Assembly: GCF_015694735.1 (NCBI RefSeq)
Contig: NZ_JADQDP010000004.1
Span: 310,001 to 374,000 of the forward strand
DNA: 64,000 nt
Reading direction: 5' to 3'
From: Hymenobacter properus
GTDB lineage: Bacteria; Bacteroidota; Bacteroidia; Cytophagales; Hymenobacteraceae
Of the stretch, positions 49,903 to 59,177 are shown piece after piece (position 1 is the stretch's first letter; each line of letters begins with the position of its first letter). The notes below the pieces were generated by a model. The model had not been told where the DNA came from, searched no databases, and was given only the letters and a program-made list of their open reading frames with translations. Position numbers and translations under genes: made by a program.

Positions 49903-50694
49903 TTAAGCCAATGCCGCACGCGGGTGGCTGAGCTTCACGCCGTCCCAGAGGGCCATGCGCGCCTCCAGGCAGCGGATGGCCACTTGCTGGGCCTCCAGCC
50001 AGCGCTCGGGCACGTCGGCGCACAGCTCGCGCACCATTTGCTGGGCCAGGGGCGCGTGCACGTCTTCGTCGAGCTCGATGTGGCGGTTGAGGTAATACGT
50101 GAAAGTATCGAGCTGGCCGGGAAAGCGGGTGTGCAGGTCGCTCACCAGCTGCCGGAACATATCCGGTATCAGGTCTTCGCGGCCAAAAGTGAAGGCGGCG
50201 GCCATCACGTGCGGCTTGCCCGTGCCGATGACGTCGAAAGTAGTCAGCACAAATTCGCGCACCGAGGCGGGCGCATTGGCTATTTCCAGCGCGCGCTCCA
50301 CGGAGCGGCCGTCGGCCACGGCGGCCACCAGCCGGCGAATGGGCCCGGTGTCGGCCCCGCATTCCTCCATAGCGCGCACGTAGAGCTCAAAATGGCTGAT
50401 GGGCTGGCCCAGTGGGTCCAGGTCGGCTTCTTCTTCCAGCACAATTTCGTTGATGAGGCGCCGCAGCGCCGGACGGGCGCTGGGCACCCAGGGCATTCGC
50501 ACACAAGTCAACTCCTGCTGCAGGGCTTTCAGTAGAGACATGAAGTCCCAGACCGCATAAACGTGGTGCTCCATGAACCGCCTCAGGTCGGCCAAGCTTT
50601 CCAGGCTGTCGTACAAACTATTATTCAAGAGCAGTTGGCGCGTAGATGCTAGCTGCTGTTGCAAGAATTCGATGGGGTCGGAGGCTGCTTCCAT
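49903..50694 (-). CDS. DUF3050 domain protein (heme-oxygenase-like fold)
   Basis: A 263-residue protein recognisable as DUF3050: LADLRRFMEHHVYAVWDFMS near residue 35, LVRMPWVP-like CVRMPWVPSARPALRRLINE near 65, ISHFELYVRAMEECGADTGP near 99, and HIELDEDVHAPLAQQM near 210. DUF3050 is predicted to adopt the heme oxygenase/TENA-like helical fold; the paired His/Glu residues could bind a metal. Function unknown. Start set at MEAASDP; two codons upstream (50700) are possible. Confidence 0.82.
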   Translation of the reverse strand: MEAASDPIEFLQQQLASTRQLLLNNSLYDSLESLADLRRFMEHHVYAVWDFMSLLKALQQELTCVRMPWVPSARPALRRLINEIVLEEEADLDPLGQPISHFELYVRAMEECGADTGPIRRLVAAVADGRSVERALEIANAPASVREFVLTTFDVIGTGKPHVMAAAFTFGREDLIPDMFRQLVSDLHTRFPGQLDTFTYYLNRHIELDEDVHAPLAQQMVRELCADVPERWLEAQQVAIRCLEARMALWDGVKLSHPRAALA

Positions 50695-50788
50695 AGTCAA
50701 AAGAAGAGGCGTTTATAACTATTTCAATAATATTATTGCGCCAGCCTGCCGCCAATGGGTGCACGCAGTAATTGTATAACAACGAAAT

Positions 50789-50817
50789 AGCCCCTGCGAA
50801 TGGTTTTCGCAGGGGCT
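50789..50817. terminator. Hairpin between msrB and the DUF3050 gene
   Basis: AGCCCCTGCGAA / TTCGCAGGGGCT stem with a tiny loop, followed on the plus strand by CATTTTTG. On the msrB strand the T-run is weaker, but it lies directly beyond msrB. Confidence 0.7.
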
Positions 50818-50854
50818 CATTTTTGTGAATTTTCCCAGAATAATACAGAGCACT

Positions 50855-51406
50855 CTACTTTTTCTTCTCAAACACCAGCGCGTTGCCGTCCATGCAGTAG
50901 CGTTGGCCGGTGGGCTTGGGGCCGTCATCGAACACGTGGCCGAGGTGGCCACCGCATTTGGCGCACACTATTTCGTCGCGGCTCATGCCGAAGGTGTTGT
51001 CGGCAGCCACTTTCACGCTATTGTCGGTGGCCGGGGCGTAGAAGCTGGGCCAGCCGGTGCCCGATTCAAACTTGGTGTCGGAGGTGAAGAGCAGGTTGTG
51101 GTCGGCGGCGCAGTAGTAGGTGCCGGCGGCGTGGTTGTCGTGGTATTTGCCGGTGAAGGCACGCTCGGTGCCTTTTTCGCGCAGGATGTAGTACTGGTCG
51201 GGCGTGAGCAGCTTTTTCCATTCGGCTTCGGTATGACGCACCGGAAATTCGTCGGGCTTGCCGGTCACGGGCTTGGGCTGGAAGTAGGTTTTGCCAGCTG
51301 CGGTGCGGGCCGGCGGCGCGGTGTTGGCGGCCACGTCGCGCTTCTGCGAGCAGGCCACGTTGAGCGTGAAGGCGGAAATAAACAGGAACAGCAGGGAGAA
51401 ACGCAT
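50855..51406 (-). CDS. msrB: Peptide-methionine (R)-S-oxide reductase, lipoprotein form
   Basis: A 183-residue MsrB with a lipobox (TLNVACS, Cys at residue 19), so exported and probably lipid-anchored, repairing oxidised methionine in envelope proteins. The core is complete: LTPDQYYILREKGTERAFTG, GTGWPSFYAP and the catalytic C-terminal RYCMDGNALVFE. Zinc ligands are unusual: the second pair is intact (CAKC), but the first reads CAADH where CxxC is normal. Confidence 0.94.
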   Translation of the reverse strand: MRFSLLFLFISAFTLNVACSQKRDVAANTAPPARTAAGKTYFQPKPVTGKPDEFPVRHTEAEWKKLLTPDQYYILREKGTERAFTGKYHDNHAAGTYYCAADHNLLFTSDTKFESGTGWPSFYAPATDNSVKVAADNTFGMSRDEIVCAKCGGHLGHVFDDGPKPTGQRYCMDGNALVFEKKK

Positions 51407-51619
51407 GGATTGGGGACGGGCTTAAGTGAGGAGTGGCCTACATACGACGTACGCCGTGCTTCGGTCGGTGGGGTAGACGAAAACCCGGCGGGAACCTTAC
51501 ACCCCGCCTAAGCCATTTAGGGCGACGTGCTTGGCTTCAGCGCAGCGCCGTCGGGGCCTTACCCGGGCCGGCTTCGTGTTAATAGTTGAGTACCACAAGG
51601 CTTTGCGCTAATTTATCCG

Positions 51620-51627
51620 TACCTTTG
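51620..51627 (+). promoter_or_regulatory. -7 element for typA
   Basis: TACCTTTG matches TAnnTTTG, 21 nt before the typA ATG. Confidence 0.6.
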
Positions 51628-51647
51628 CACCCGCAAAACCAACCCTT

Positions 51648-53459
51648 ATGGCCCAGAATATCCGGAACATTGCCATCATCGCTCACGTTGACCACGGCAA
51701 GACCACCCTGGTGGATAAGATTATCCACGCATCCAAAATTTTCGACGCCCACCAGCAGTTCGACGACCTCATCCTCGACAACAACGACCTGGAGCGCGAG
51801 CGTGGCATTACCATCGTTTCGAAAAACGTATCGGTACGCTACAAAGACGTTAAAATCAACATCATCGACACCCCTGGTCACGCCGACTTCGGCGGTGAGG
51901 TAGAGCGCGTGTTGAAGCTGGCCGACGGCGTGCTGCTGCTCGTGGATGCCTTCGAAGGCGCCATGCCGCAGACCCGCTTCGTGCTGGGCAAAGCCATCGA
52001 CCTGGGCTTGAAGCCCATTGTGGTGGTAAACAAAGTAGACAAGGAAAACTGCCGCCCCGATGAGGTGCACGAGCAGGTATTCGACCTCATGTTCAACCTC
52101 GGCGCCACCGAGGACCAGCTGGATTTCGTGACCCTGTACGGCTCGAGCAAGCAAGGTTGGATGAGCACCGACTGGAAAGTAAAAACCGACGACATCACGC
52201 CCCTGCTGGATGCCGTGCTGGAGTCGATTCCGCCGGCACCGAGCCTGGAAGGCACCCCGCAGATGCAGATTACCTCGCTCGACTACTCGTCGTTCGTGGG
52301 CCGCATCGCCATCGGCCGCGTGCACCGCGGCACCCTGCGCGAAGGCGCTAACATGAGCCTGATGAAGGCCGACGGCAGCATCAAGAAGGTGAAAATCCGC
52401 GAGCTGCACGTATTTGAAGGCTTGGGCAAAAACAAGGTGACTGAAGTGAGCAGCGGCGAAATCTGCGCCGTGTCGGGCATCGAAGGCTTCGACATTGGCG
52501 ACACGCTGGCCGACTTCGAGAACCCCGAAGCTCTGGAGCGCATCAGCATCGACGAGCCGACGATGAACATGCTGTTCACCATCAACAACTCGCCGTTCTT
52601 CGGCAAGGAAGGCAAGTTTGTGACTTCGCGCCACCTGCGCGACCGTCTGTTCAAGGAGACCGAGAAAAACCTGGCGCTGCGCGTGCAGCCGACCGACAAG
52701 GAGGACTCCTTCCTGGTGTTCGGCCGCGGCATTCTCCACTTGTCTGTACTCATCGAGACCATGCGTCGTGAAGGCTACGAGCTGCAAGTGGGTCAGCCCC
52801 AGGTTATTTTCAAGGAAGATGACAACGGCAAGCGCCTCGAGCCCATGGAATTGCTCGTGGTAGACGTGCCCGAGGAAACTGCTGGTAAGGTGATTGAGCT
52901 GGTGAGCATGCGCAAAGGCGAGATGACCATCATGGAGCCCAAGGGCGACCTGCAGCACCTCGAATTCCGTATTCCGAGCCGCGGTCTGATTGGCCTGCGT
53001 AACAACGTGTTGACGGCTACTGGTGGCGAAGCCATCATGAACCACCGCTTCATCGACTTTGAAGAGCACAAGGGCGTGATTCCGGGCCGCATCGCTGGTT
53101 CGCTGATTTCGCTGGAAACCGGCCCCGGCACCGCCTACACCATCGACAAGATGCAGGACCGTGGCTCGTTCTTCGTGGACCCGGGCGAGGAAGTGTACGC
53201 TGGCCAGGTAATTGGTGAGCACACCCGCCCCAACGACCTGACCATCAACATTCAGAAAGGTAAGAAGCTGACGAACATGCGCGCTTCGGGCTCCGACGAC
53301 AACGTGAAAATTGTGCCCAAGCGCCAGTTCTCACTCGAAGAAGCCATGGAGTACATCCAGAAGGATGAGTACTTGGAAGTGACGCCGAAATCGGTGCGCA
53401 TGCGCAAAATTCTGCTCGACGAGAACGAGCGTCTGCGCTACGCTAAGCAAGCCGACTAA
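51648..53459 (+). CDS. typA: Translational GTPase TypA/BipA
   Basis: A 603-residue elongation-factor-like GTPase: IAIIAHVDHGKTTLVDKII near residue 9, ERERGITIVSKNVS with the switch I region near 46, IIDTPGHADFGGEVERVLKL near 66, VNKVDKENCRP near 120. Then the domain V-like part with LLVVDVPEETAGKVIELVSM and the C-terminal TypA domain with RASGSDDNVKIVPKRQF near 543. BipA binds ribosomes, especially at low temperature or under stress, and helps 50S assembly. Confidence 0.98.
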   Translation: MAQNIRNIAIIAHVDHGKTTLVDKIIHASKIFDAHQQFDDLILDNNDLERERGITIVSKNVSVRYKDVKINIIDTPGHADFGGEVERVLKLADGVLLLVDAFEGAMPQTRFVLGKAIDLGLKPIVVVNKVDKENCRPDEVHEQVFDLMFNLGATEDQLDFVTLYGSSKQGWMSTDWKVKTDDITPLLDAVLESIPPAPSLEGTPQMQITSLDYSSFVGRIAIGRVHRGTLREGANMSLMKADGSIKKVKIRELHVFEGLGKNKVTEVSSGEICAVSGIEGFDIGDTLADFENPEALERISIDEPTMNMLFTINNSPFFGKEGKFVTSRHLRDRLFKETEKNLALRVQPTDKEDSFLVFGRGILHLSVLIETMRREGYELQVGQPQVIFKEDDNGKRLEPMELLVVDVPEETAGKVIELVSMRKGEMTIMEPKGDLQHLEFRIPSRGLIGLRNNVLTATGGEAIMNHRFIDFEEHKGVIPGRIAGSLISLETGPGTAYTIDKMQDRGSFFVDPGEEVYAGQVIGEHTRPNDLTINIQKGKKLTNMRASGSDDNVKIVPKRQFSLEEAMEYIQKDEYLEVTPKSVRMRKILLDENERLRYAKQAD

Positions 53460-53477
53460 TTCTGGCTGGTTTGTAAA

Positions 53478-53511
53478 AGAAGGCACGGCTACTCAGTAGC
53501 CGTGCCTTCTT
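53478..53511 (+). terminator. Terminator after typA
   Basis: AAGAAGGCACGGCTACT / AGTAGCCGTGCCTTCTT, a 17-bp perfect stem. Confidence 0.9.
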
Positions 53512-53553
53512 GCTTTATATATTGCCGTATACTCGACGTGTAGTTCCAGTCCC

Positions 53554-54441
53554 ATGCATCAGCGACTTCTACTATTTTGCTTGATAACAGTGGCTCTGGC
53601 AATGCCTCAGGGTGTTCGTGCGCAATACATTCTGCCTGGGCAAAGAGCTGGTGCCACCTATGTAGACCTCATCCCGGATAAAACGGTGGCTGCCCAGCGG
53701 CCGGGCACAACAGAGGCGAAAGACTCCTTGGATTTAGACGCAGACGGCCGTTACGACTTGCGAATCAATGCGGTGGTGAGTACCGTAAATTTTCCCAGTT
53801 TCTCGGAGTCCCGGGTAATGCCACTCCACGACAATGTGAGCATTTACTCCTCTTCGCAAGCACCTGCTATTCTGCGCTTTGCTGGCAATGACACCATTCA
53901 GCAACGCATCCCGCAACCCAACCCACCATTGCCGCCCAATGCGTGGGGAAGTCGTAGCACCATCTATGCTTACGGGCCTTCTTGGTTGACCAGGGCAGGC
54001 AATAATCCGGCGGGCATTCAGAGCTTTGGCTACTGGCTCGATGGCCAAGATGGCTACTTGGGCATCCGGTTGCGGAGTAGCACAACCGGTAGCTGGCGCT
54101 ACGGATGGGTACGAATTCAAGCCATAACCAATTCAACCAATTCGACCACGATTGTAGTGAAGGACTATGCCTTGGCCAACCTTGCCCTGGCCCAACGGAC
54201 GGCCTCGGCCGCAGGCTGGCAGGTGGCGCCGATACCGGCCACTGCATGGGTTACCGTTAAGCCCCCAACTCCTACCAGTGGGCAGATTACGGTGGTCGAT
54301 GCCCTCGGCAAGGTGCATCTTTCGGGTTCTTTCTCGCCCACTAATGCCCGATTCGATATATCTGGTTTGGCGGCCGGCGTCTACTTTATGCAGATAAAAA
54401 CAACTCGCGAGGCCTTCTTGGAGCGCATGGTCAAGGAATAG
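53554..54441 (+). CDS. Secreted protein with T9SS C-terminal sorting domain
   Basis: A 295-residue protein with signal peptide (cleavage near VRAQ). The middle (LDADGRYDLRINAVVSTVNF, GYWLDGQDGYLGIRLRSSTT, GSWRYGWVRIQA) resembles the extracellular beta-sandwich of uncharacterised Bacteroidota secreted proteins. The last 70 residues are a type A sorting domain: WQVAPIPATAWVTVKPP, QITVVDALGKVHLSGSF, ISGLAAGVYFMQIKTT. It is exported through the T9SS. Confidence 0.88.
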   Translation: MHQRLLLFCLITVALAMPQGVRAQYILPGQRAGATYVDLIPDKTVAAQRPGTTEAKDSLDLDADGRYDLRINAVVSTVNFPSFSESRVMPLHDNVSIYSSSQAPAILRFAGNDTIQQRIPQPNPPLPPNAWGSRSTIYAYGPSWLTRAGNNPAGIQSFGYWLDGQDGYLGIRLRSSTTGSWRYGWVRIQAITNSTNSTTIVVKDYALANLALAQRTASAAGWQVAPIPATAWVTVKPPTPTSGQITVVDALGKVHLSGSFSPTNARFDISGLAAGVYFMQIKTTREAFLERMVKE

Positions 54442-54481
54442 GCTTAGCCTGCATAAGGAAACAGCCAAGGAGTGAAAGCTC

Positions 54482-54510
54482 AAAAGGTGCGACTTTTGTT
54501 GCACCTTTTT
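54482..54510 (+). terminator. Terminator after the T9SS cargo gene
   Basis: AAAGGTGC / GCACCTTT stem followed by TT and CATT; T-run on the right. Confidence 0.8.
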
Positions 54511-54535
54511 CATTATTACGACGTGAGTTTTCCCG

Positions 54536-55057
54536 ATGAATACCGATAAAATCCAGCCCTTCGTGCAGCTTTTCACCCTAAATGATGCCGAAGCTACCCA
54601 GCGCGTGAGCGAACGACTGGCGCTGGTGCTGCGCGATGCGGCTGCTTACCGGGAGCAATTCGCTGATGAGCTTGACGAGCGTGGTATCACAGCGGCCATG
54701 AAGTTGCCGGAGCAGGAACTGCGCGACATTGCGCTCGTGGATGCGCTGTCGCTGGAAGATTTGGCCTGGGAAAACGACTGGAAGGAAGATGCCGCCGAAA
54801 TGGCGGACGGCCTCAATGAGATACTGACGCGGCAGCAGCGCGGCTACGCGTTGCCAACCAGCGCCCTACCCGGCGGGCGCAACCGCAACGCCGAAGCCCT
54901 GGATGCCTTGCAAGATGCCTTGGAGGCAAAAGGGCTGGCGCTCGTGTTGTACACGTTGGACAGTGACTCCTACCCGCTGGGGGTAGTAGACGATGCGCAG
55001 GCCGAGGAAGCCCGCCAGCTGGCCCAGGAGCTAGGATTTAAACTAACGGTTTACTAA
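54536..55057 (+). CDS. Hypothetical protein, DUF6630-like
   Basis: A 173-residue acidic cytoplasmic protein. The N-terminus is a helical domain (FVQLFTLNDAEATQRVSERL, LRDAAAYREQFADELDERG), the last 60 residues include ALDALQDALEAKGLALVLYT, LDSDSYPLGVV and ARQLAQELGFKLTVY, reminiscent of DUF6630-type proteins (assignment from memory, not checked). No partner gene or signal peptide. Convergent with the methyltransferase gene, ending 8 nt before it. Confidence 0.7.
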   Translation: MNTDKIQPFVQLFTLNDAEATQRVSERLALVLRDAAAYREQFADELDERGITAAMKLPEQELRDIALVDALSLEDLAWENDWKEDAAEMADGLNEILTRQQRGYALPTSALPGGRNRNAEALDALQDALEAKGLALVLYTLDSDSYPLGVVDDAQAEEARQLAQELGFKLTVY

Positions 55058-55065
55058 CCCCTCCC

Positions 55066-55887
55066 CTACCGGCGCTGGCGCACGGCTTCGAAGGCCAGCA
55101 CGGCGCCGGCCACGCTCACGTTGAGTGAGTCGATGCGGCCCATCATGGGGATGATGATGGTTTCGTCGCAGGCAGCCTGGGCGGCGGGCGTCAGGCCGTC
55201 GGCTTCGGTGCCGAGGACGAGGGCGGTGGGTTGGCGGAAATCGCACTCCAGGTAGGAATGCGCTTTTGGCGTGAGGGCGGCGGCGTAGCTGCGAATGCTT
55301 TTCTCGCGCAGGAAAGCCATGACATCGGCCATGGGGGCGGCCACCACCGGCACCGAGAACACACAGCCGATGCTGGAACGGATGGTGTTGGGGTTGAAGA
55401 GGTCGGTGCGAGGGTCGCCGATGAGGACGGCGTCGACGGGGGCGGCGTCGGCGGTGCGGAGGATGGCGCCAAGGTTGCCGGGCTTCTCCACGGCTTCGAG
55501 CACGAGGACCAGCGGGTTGGCGGGCAGGCGCAGGCTGGCCAGGGTGCGGGCGGGGGTTTTGAGCACGGCCAGCAAGCCATCGGAGCCTTCACGGTAGGCT
55601 ACTTTCTCGAACACCGGGCGCGTCACTTCGAACCACTCGGGCGCGTCTTTCTTGCCGGAGAAGAGGCTTTGCAGCTCGGCCAGACCGGTTTCGCCGGCCA
55701 GCTCGGGGCAGGTGTAGATGGTGGCCACGGCCACGCCTGCTTCCACGGCGATGCTGAGCTCGCGCAGGCCCTCCACGAGCGTGTGGCCCAAGGCGCGGCG
55801 CTCGGCCGACTTCTGCTGCAGCTTGAGCAACTGCTTGATGCGGGGGTTCTGGGGGCTGCTGAGGCGGTCGGAGGGGGCAAACGGCAT
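55066..55887 (-). CDS. TrmH/SpoU-family RNA methyltransferase
   Basis: A 273-residue SPOUT enzyme: N-terminal substrate-binding part (SPQNPRIKQLLKLQQKSAER, HTLVEGLRELSIAVEAGV), then motif 1 LEAVEKPGNLGAILRTADA near 120, NPNTIRSSIGCVFSVPV near 154, motif 2 ALVLGTEADGLT near 205, and motif 3 IPMMGRIDSLNVSVAGAVL near 237. It 2'-O-methylates rRNA or tRNA (RlmB/TrmH group; exact target not assigned). Start at 55887; a longer frame runs upstream to 56100. Confidence 0.92.
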   Translation of the reverse strand: MPFAPSDRLSSPQNPRIKQLLKLQQKSAERRALGHTLVEGLRELSIAVEAGVAVATIYTCPELAGETGLAELQSLFSGKKDAPEWFEVTRPVFEKVAYREGSDGLLAVLKTPARTLASLRLPANPLVLVLEAVEKPGNLGAILRTADAAPVDAVLIGDPRTDLFNPNTIRSSIGCVFSVPVVAAPMADVMAFLREKSIRSYAAALTPKAHSYLECDFRQPTALVLGTEADGLTPAAQAACDETIIIPMMGRIDSLNVSVAGAVLAFEAVRQRR

Positions 55888-55969
55888 GGGCGCAAAGATA
55901 CCCTGTGGCGGGCGCGGGCCAACCTTGGCGCCAACACAGGCGTAGGGCGGCCGAGTACCTTCGCTGCCA

Positions 55970-57460
55970 ATGAAATCGAAAATAGACCCTAAAATCGTCG
56001 TCGGCCTGGCCCTGGCCGTGGGCGTGCTGCTGCTCACGGCGGCCGCCTCGTTCTGGAGCATCCGGGGCCTGAAAGTGCAAACCGAGCGCGTGGAGCACAC
56101 CTACCAGGTGCTACAGGAAGCCGAAGCCATCACGGCCGTGCTCAAAGATGCACAGGCCGGCACCCGCGGCTACCTCCTCACCGGCGACACGCTGTATTTG
56201 CGGCCTTACAGCATGGCCACCGACCAGCTGCCCGAGTCGCTGGCCCGCATGCACGCCCTGACGGTAGACAACCCCGCCCAGCGCGCCCGCCTCGACTCGC
56301 TGCAGGCCCTGGTGGAGCAGGAATTTCGCATTCTGCGGCCGCTCACCGAAATTCGGACATCTATGAGCCAGTCGGCCATGCAGACGCTGCTCGACACCGA
56401 CCGCCAGACCCTGAAACAGGTGCGGATGCTGTATGCCCGCATTAAGCGCAACGAGCTGAACTTGCTGGCCCAGCGCACCGAGCTGCAAGACATTTTCGAG
56501 AAAGCCACGCCCATTGTGGTGCTGGTGTCGGCGGTGCTGGCGGTCCTGATTGTGGTGTGGCTGGTAATGAAAATTGTGAGCGAGCTGGCCGACAACCGCC
56601 GCCTGCAAGGCGAGCTAGCGAGCGTGAACGCGGAGGTGAGCCGGCGCATTGCCCAGATTCGTACCTTGGCCGAGCAGGTGGTGCAGGGCGACTACACCGT
56701 GAAAATCACCGACTCGGCCGAGGACAACCTCGGCGGCCTGGCGGCTTCGCTCAACCGCATGACCCAGACCCTGGACGAAAGCTTCAGCGCCCTCGAAAAG
56801 CGCAACCAGGAGCTCGACCAGTTCGCCTACGTGGCCTCGCACGACCTGAAGGCGCCGCTGCGGGGCGTGACCACCATTGTGAAGTGGATTGAGGACGAAC
56901 TGTCGGCCGAGATTTCGCCCCAGCTGCGCACCTACCTCGACCAGATGAAAGGCCGCCTCAGCCGCCTCGAAGACCTGATAAACGGCCTGCTGGCCTACGC
57001 CCGGGTGGGCCGCACGGCCCAGCCCCCCACGCCGGTAGACGTGGCTCAGCTGCTGGGTGAAGTGGCCGAACTGGTAGTGCCGCCCGACTTTACGCTGCGC
57101 ATCGGCCCCGACATGCCCACTTTCGTTACCGACCGACTGGGCTTGCAGCAGGTGTTCACCAACCTGCTCTCCAACGCCGTGAAGTACCACCACCGTGGCG
57201 CCGGCCACCTGGAAGTGACCTGCCGCGACATTGGCCGCTGCTACGAGTTCCGGGTGCAGGACGACGGGCCGGGCATCGCGCCGGAGTACCACCAGAAAAT
57301 TTTCCTGCTCTTTCAAACCCTGCGCGACCGGCACACGGCCGAAAGCACGGGCATTGGCCTGAGCATTGTGCAGAAAATCATTGATGAGCACAAGGGCTCG
57401 ATTCGGGTAGAATCGGCGCCGGGCCAGGGCGCCGGATTTATCTTTACGTGGCCGAAGTAA
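55970..57460 (+). CDS. CHASE3-domain sensor histidine kinase
   Basis: A 496-residue sensor kinase: membrane helix (VVGLALAVGVLLLTAAASFW), a CHASE3 periplasmic sensor (about 35-180: LKDAQAGTRGYLLTGDTLYL), a second helix near 185, a HAMP-like linker with SRRIAQIRTLAEQVVQGDYT, HisKA with the phospho-accepting His in FAYVASHDLKAPLRGVTTIV near 290, then HATPase motifs NLLSNAVKYHHRGAGH (N box), DDGPGIAPEYHQKIF and STGIGLSIVQKIIDEH. Related to phytochrome-type light/redox kinases. The response regulator follows 88 nt downstream. Confidence 0.92.
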   Translation: MKSKIDPKIVVGLALAVGVLLLTAAASFWSIRGLKVQTERVEHTYQVLQEAEAITAVLKDAQAGTRGYLLTGDTLYLRPYSMATDQLPESLARMHALTVDNPAQRARLDSLQALVEQEFRILRPLTEIRTSMSQSAMQTLLDTDRQTLKQVRMLYARIKRNELNLLAQRTELQDIFEKATPIVVLVSAVLAVLIVVWLVMKIVSELADNRRLQGELASVNAEVSRRIAQIRTLAEQVVQGDYTVKITDSAEDNLGGLAASLNRMTQTLDESFSALEKRNQELDQFAYVASHDLKAPLRGVTTIVKWIEDELSAEISPQLRTYLDQMKGRLSRLEDLINGLLAYARVGRTAQPPTPVDVAQLLGEVAELVVPPDFTLRIGPDMPTFVTDRLGLQQVFTNLLSNAVKYHHRGAGHLEVTCRDIGRCYEFRVQDDGPGIAPEYHQKIFLLFQTLRDRHTAESTGIGLSIVQKIIDEHKGSIRVESAPGQGAGFIFTWPK

Positions 57461-57548
57461 ACCCCGGCGCACGGGAACCAGTCTGCCCTGTTTTACACTT
57501 ATTCAGAGACGGCTTTTATGCATTGGGCCGGTTTTATTGCTTGTCATT

Positions 57549-57959
57549 ATGCGTTCTGTTTTACTCGTCGAAGACGACCTTTTTGATACCATGACAGCGG
57601 AGAAATCCTTCGCCAAATTCAACGTACCGCACCAGCTCCACACCGCCTTCAATGGCGAAGAAGCCCTCGACCTGCTGCTGGGCCGCAACGGCGCCGAGCC
57701 CCTGCGCCCGCTGCCCGAAGTCATTCTGCTCGACCTGAACATGCCCCGCATGAACGGCGTCGAATTTCTGACCGAGCTGCGCGCCAACCCCGAGTTCCAG
57801 CACATTCCGGTATTCATCACCACCACGTCGAGCATGGACGTGGACCGGCTGAACACTGAGAAGCTGGGCATCAGCGGCTACATCCTCAAGCCCCTGGACT
57901 TCGAAACCGGCACCGACCTCTCCGACAGCCTCAGCCTGCTGGAGAAGCTGCTGAACTAG
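57549..57959 (+). CDS. Receiver-only response regulator (Rcp1/CheY-like)
   Basis: A 136-residue protein consisting only of a REC domain: acidic pair VEDD near 9, phospho-accepting Asp in VILLDLNMPRMNG near 65, Thr/Ser of TTTSS near 98 and Lys of YILKPLDF near 118. No output domain, so it likely relays the signal of the kinase encoded 88 nt upstream to another partner. The four-codon longer start at 57537 is less likely. Confidence 0.92.
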   Translation: MRSVLLVEDDLFDTMTAEKSFAKFNVPHQLHTAFNGEEALDLLLGRNGAEPLRPLPEVILLDLNMPRMNGVEFLTELRANPEFQHIPVFITTTSSMDVDRLNTEKLGISGYILKPLDFETGTDLSDSLSLLEKLLN

Positions 57960-58140
57960 GGCAGCGGCGGCGCGGCAGCATTCACTCGGCCTTCACCGGG
58001 GCAAGTTGAATTTGGCTTCGATTCCCGTGGTTTCGTTTTTTGTCAAGCTGCGGAATTGAAGACTGTTGGGGACGGGTTCGGGATATTGGCCGGCCCGTGC
58101 TACCTTGTTCGGACTCCGTGCCGTTTCTACTGCCATTGTT

Positions 58141-59103
58141 ATGAGAATTCCCGTTGCTATTCCGGCGTTGGTTGTGGTGCTGCTTGGCGGGCAGGCGGCC
58201 CGCGCGCAAGACGATGGACCGCGCCAGCTGGGCGCGCCGCCCACCGTGCCCACCGCCCCCAAGCCTCGCCCCGTGCCGGCCCCGCGCCAGCTCGACGCCG
58301 TGCCCGTGGCCCCGCCCGACACTGCGCGCCGAGCCGCGGCCGCACCGGCTCCGCAGCCCGCCCCCGCGCCGGTGTATGCGCCTACGCCGGCCGGCCAGCT
58401 GCCGGGCAGCAACAACCGCCCTCAGCGCTTCCAGGTAGGCCTGAAAAACGGCATGGTGTACAGCGCCAACGACGTGGAAACCAAAAACCCGCTGTTTGGC
58501 CGTTCCTACCTGCTGCTCGACGGGCAGCGCAAGTTTGAGCTAGCCGAAGTGGGCTTCTACGAGGACGAAACGGGCCACTACGTGCGAACCAACCTGCCGG
58601 GCTCGTCGCGCGAAACCACTCTGCGCCGCGAGAAAACCGGCCGCATCAGCCTCTATTCCATCACCACCACGCAGTACGCTTCGGGGCCGGGCGGCTTCGG
58701 CTACCCGGGCTATGGCTATGGGGGCTACGGCTACGGCGGCTTTGGAGGCTACCCCTACGGGGGCTACCGCACCGTCAAAACCGAGTATTTCTCGAAGGAT
58801 AACGGCCCCATCCAGAACCTGACGGCGCGCAACCTGATGCTGGCTACCACCGACAACGCCGGTGCCCAGCAGCTGCTGAACGACGCCCAACGCTACCAAC
58901 AAGCCAGCGTGGTGAGCTACGTGGTGGGCGGCGGCTTGCTGCTAGCGGGCCTCTACCAAAGCATACGGCCTACGGATGCCGGCCGCAGCGTCTCGCCGCT
59001 GGTGTACGCGGCCCTGCCGGTGCTCATCGTGCCCATTGTGCTGCAAAGCAAGCAAGCCAACAACCAGCGCCAGGCCATTTCCCTGTATAACGCCGGGCAG
59101 TGA
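58141..59103 (+). CDS. Hypothetical outer-envelope protein with Pro-rich and Gly/Tyr-rich segments
   Basis: A 320-residue protein. Signal peptide MRIPVAIPALVVVLLGG, cleavage near ARAQ. Residues 25-90 are Pro/Ala-rich. Then a small folded region (VGLKNGMVYSANDVETKNPLF, ISLYSITTTQYASG), a remarkable Gly/Tyr stretch near 205-230 (YPGYGYGGYGYGGFGGYP), and a C-terminal hydrophobic pair (VVSYVVGGGLLLAGLYQ, VSPLVYAALPVLIVPIVLQS). Family unknown. Gly-Tyr repeats suggest an amyloid- or adhesive-like surface segment. Standing alone. Confidence 0.8.
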   Translation: MRIPVAIPALVVVLLGGQAARAQDDGPRQLGAPPTVPTAPKPRPVPAPRQLDAVPVAPPDTARRAAAAPAPQPAPAPVYAPTPAGQLPGSNNRPQRFQVGLKNGMVYSANDVETKNPLFGRSYLLLDGQRKFELAEVGFYEDETGHYVRTNLPGSSRETTLRREKTGRISLYSITTTQYASGPGGFGYPGYGYGGYGYGGFGGYPYGGYRTVKTEYFSKDNGPIQNLTARNLMLATTDNAGAQQLLNDAQRYQQASVVSYVVGGGLLLAGLYQSIRPTDAGRSVSPLVYAALPVLIVPIVLQSKQANNQRQAISLYNAGQ

Positions 59104-59177
59104 GGGCATAGGCACGGCTCTGGCATTACGAGCATAGCGGTGGCAACCCCTACCCCGCCCGGCCGCGTAGGGCAAGG

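Noticed and set aside
51579..53222. 547-codon open frame opposite typA
   Set aside because: Antisense shadow of typA.
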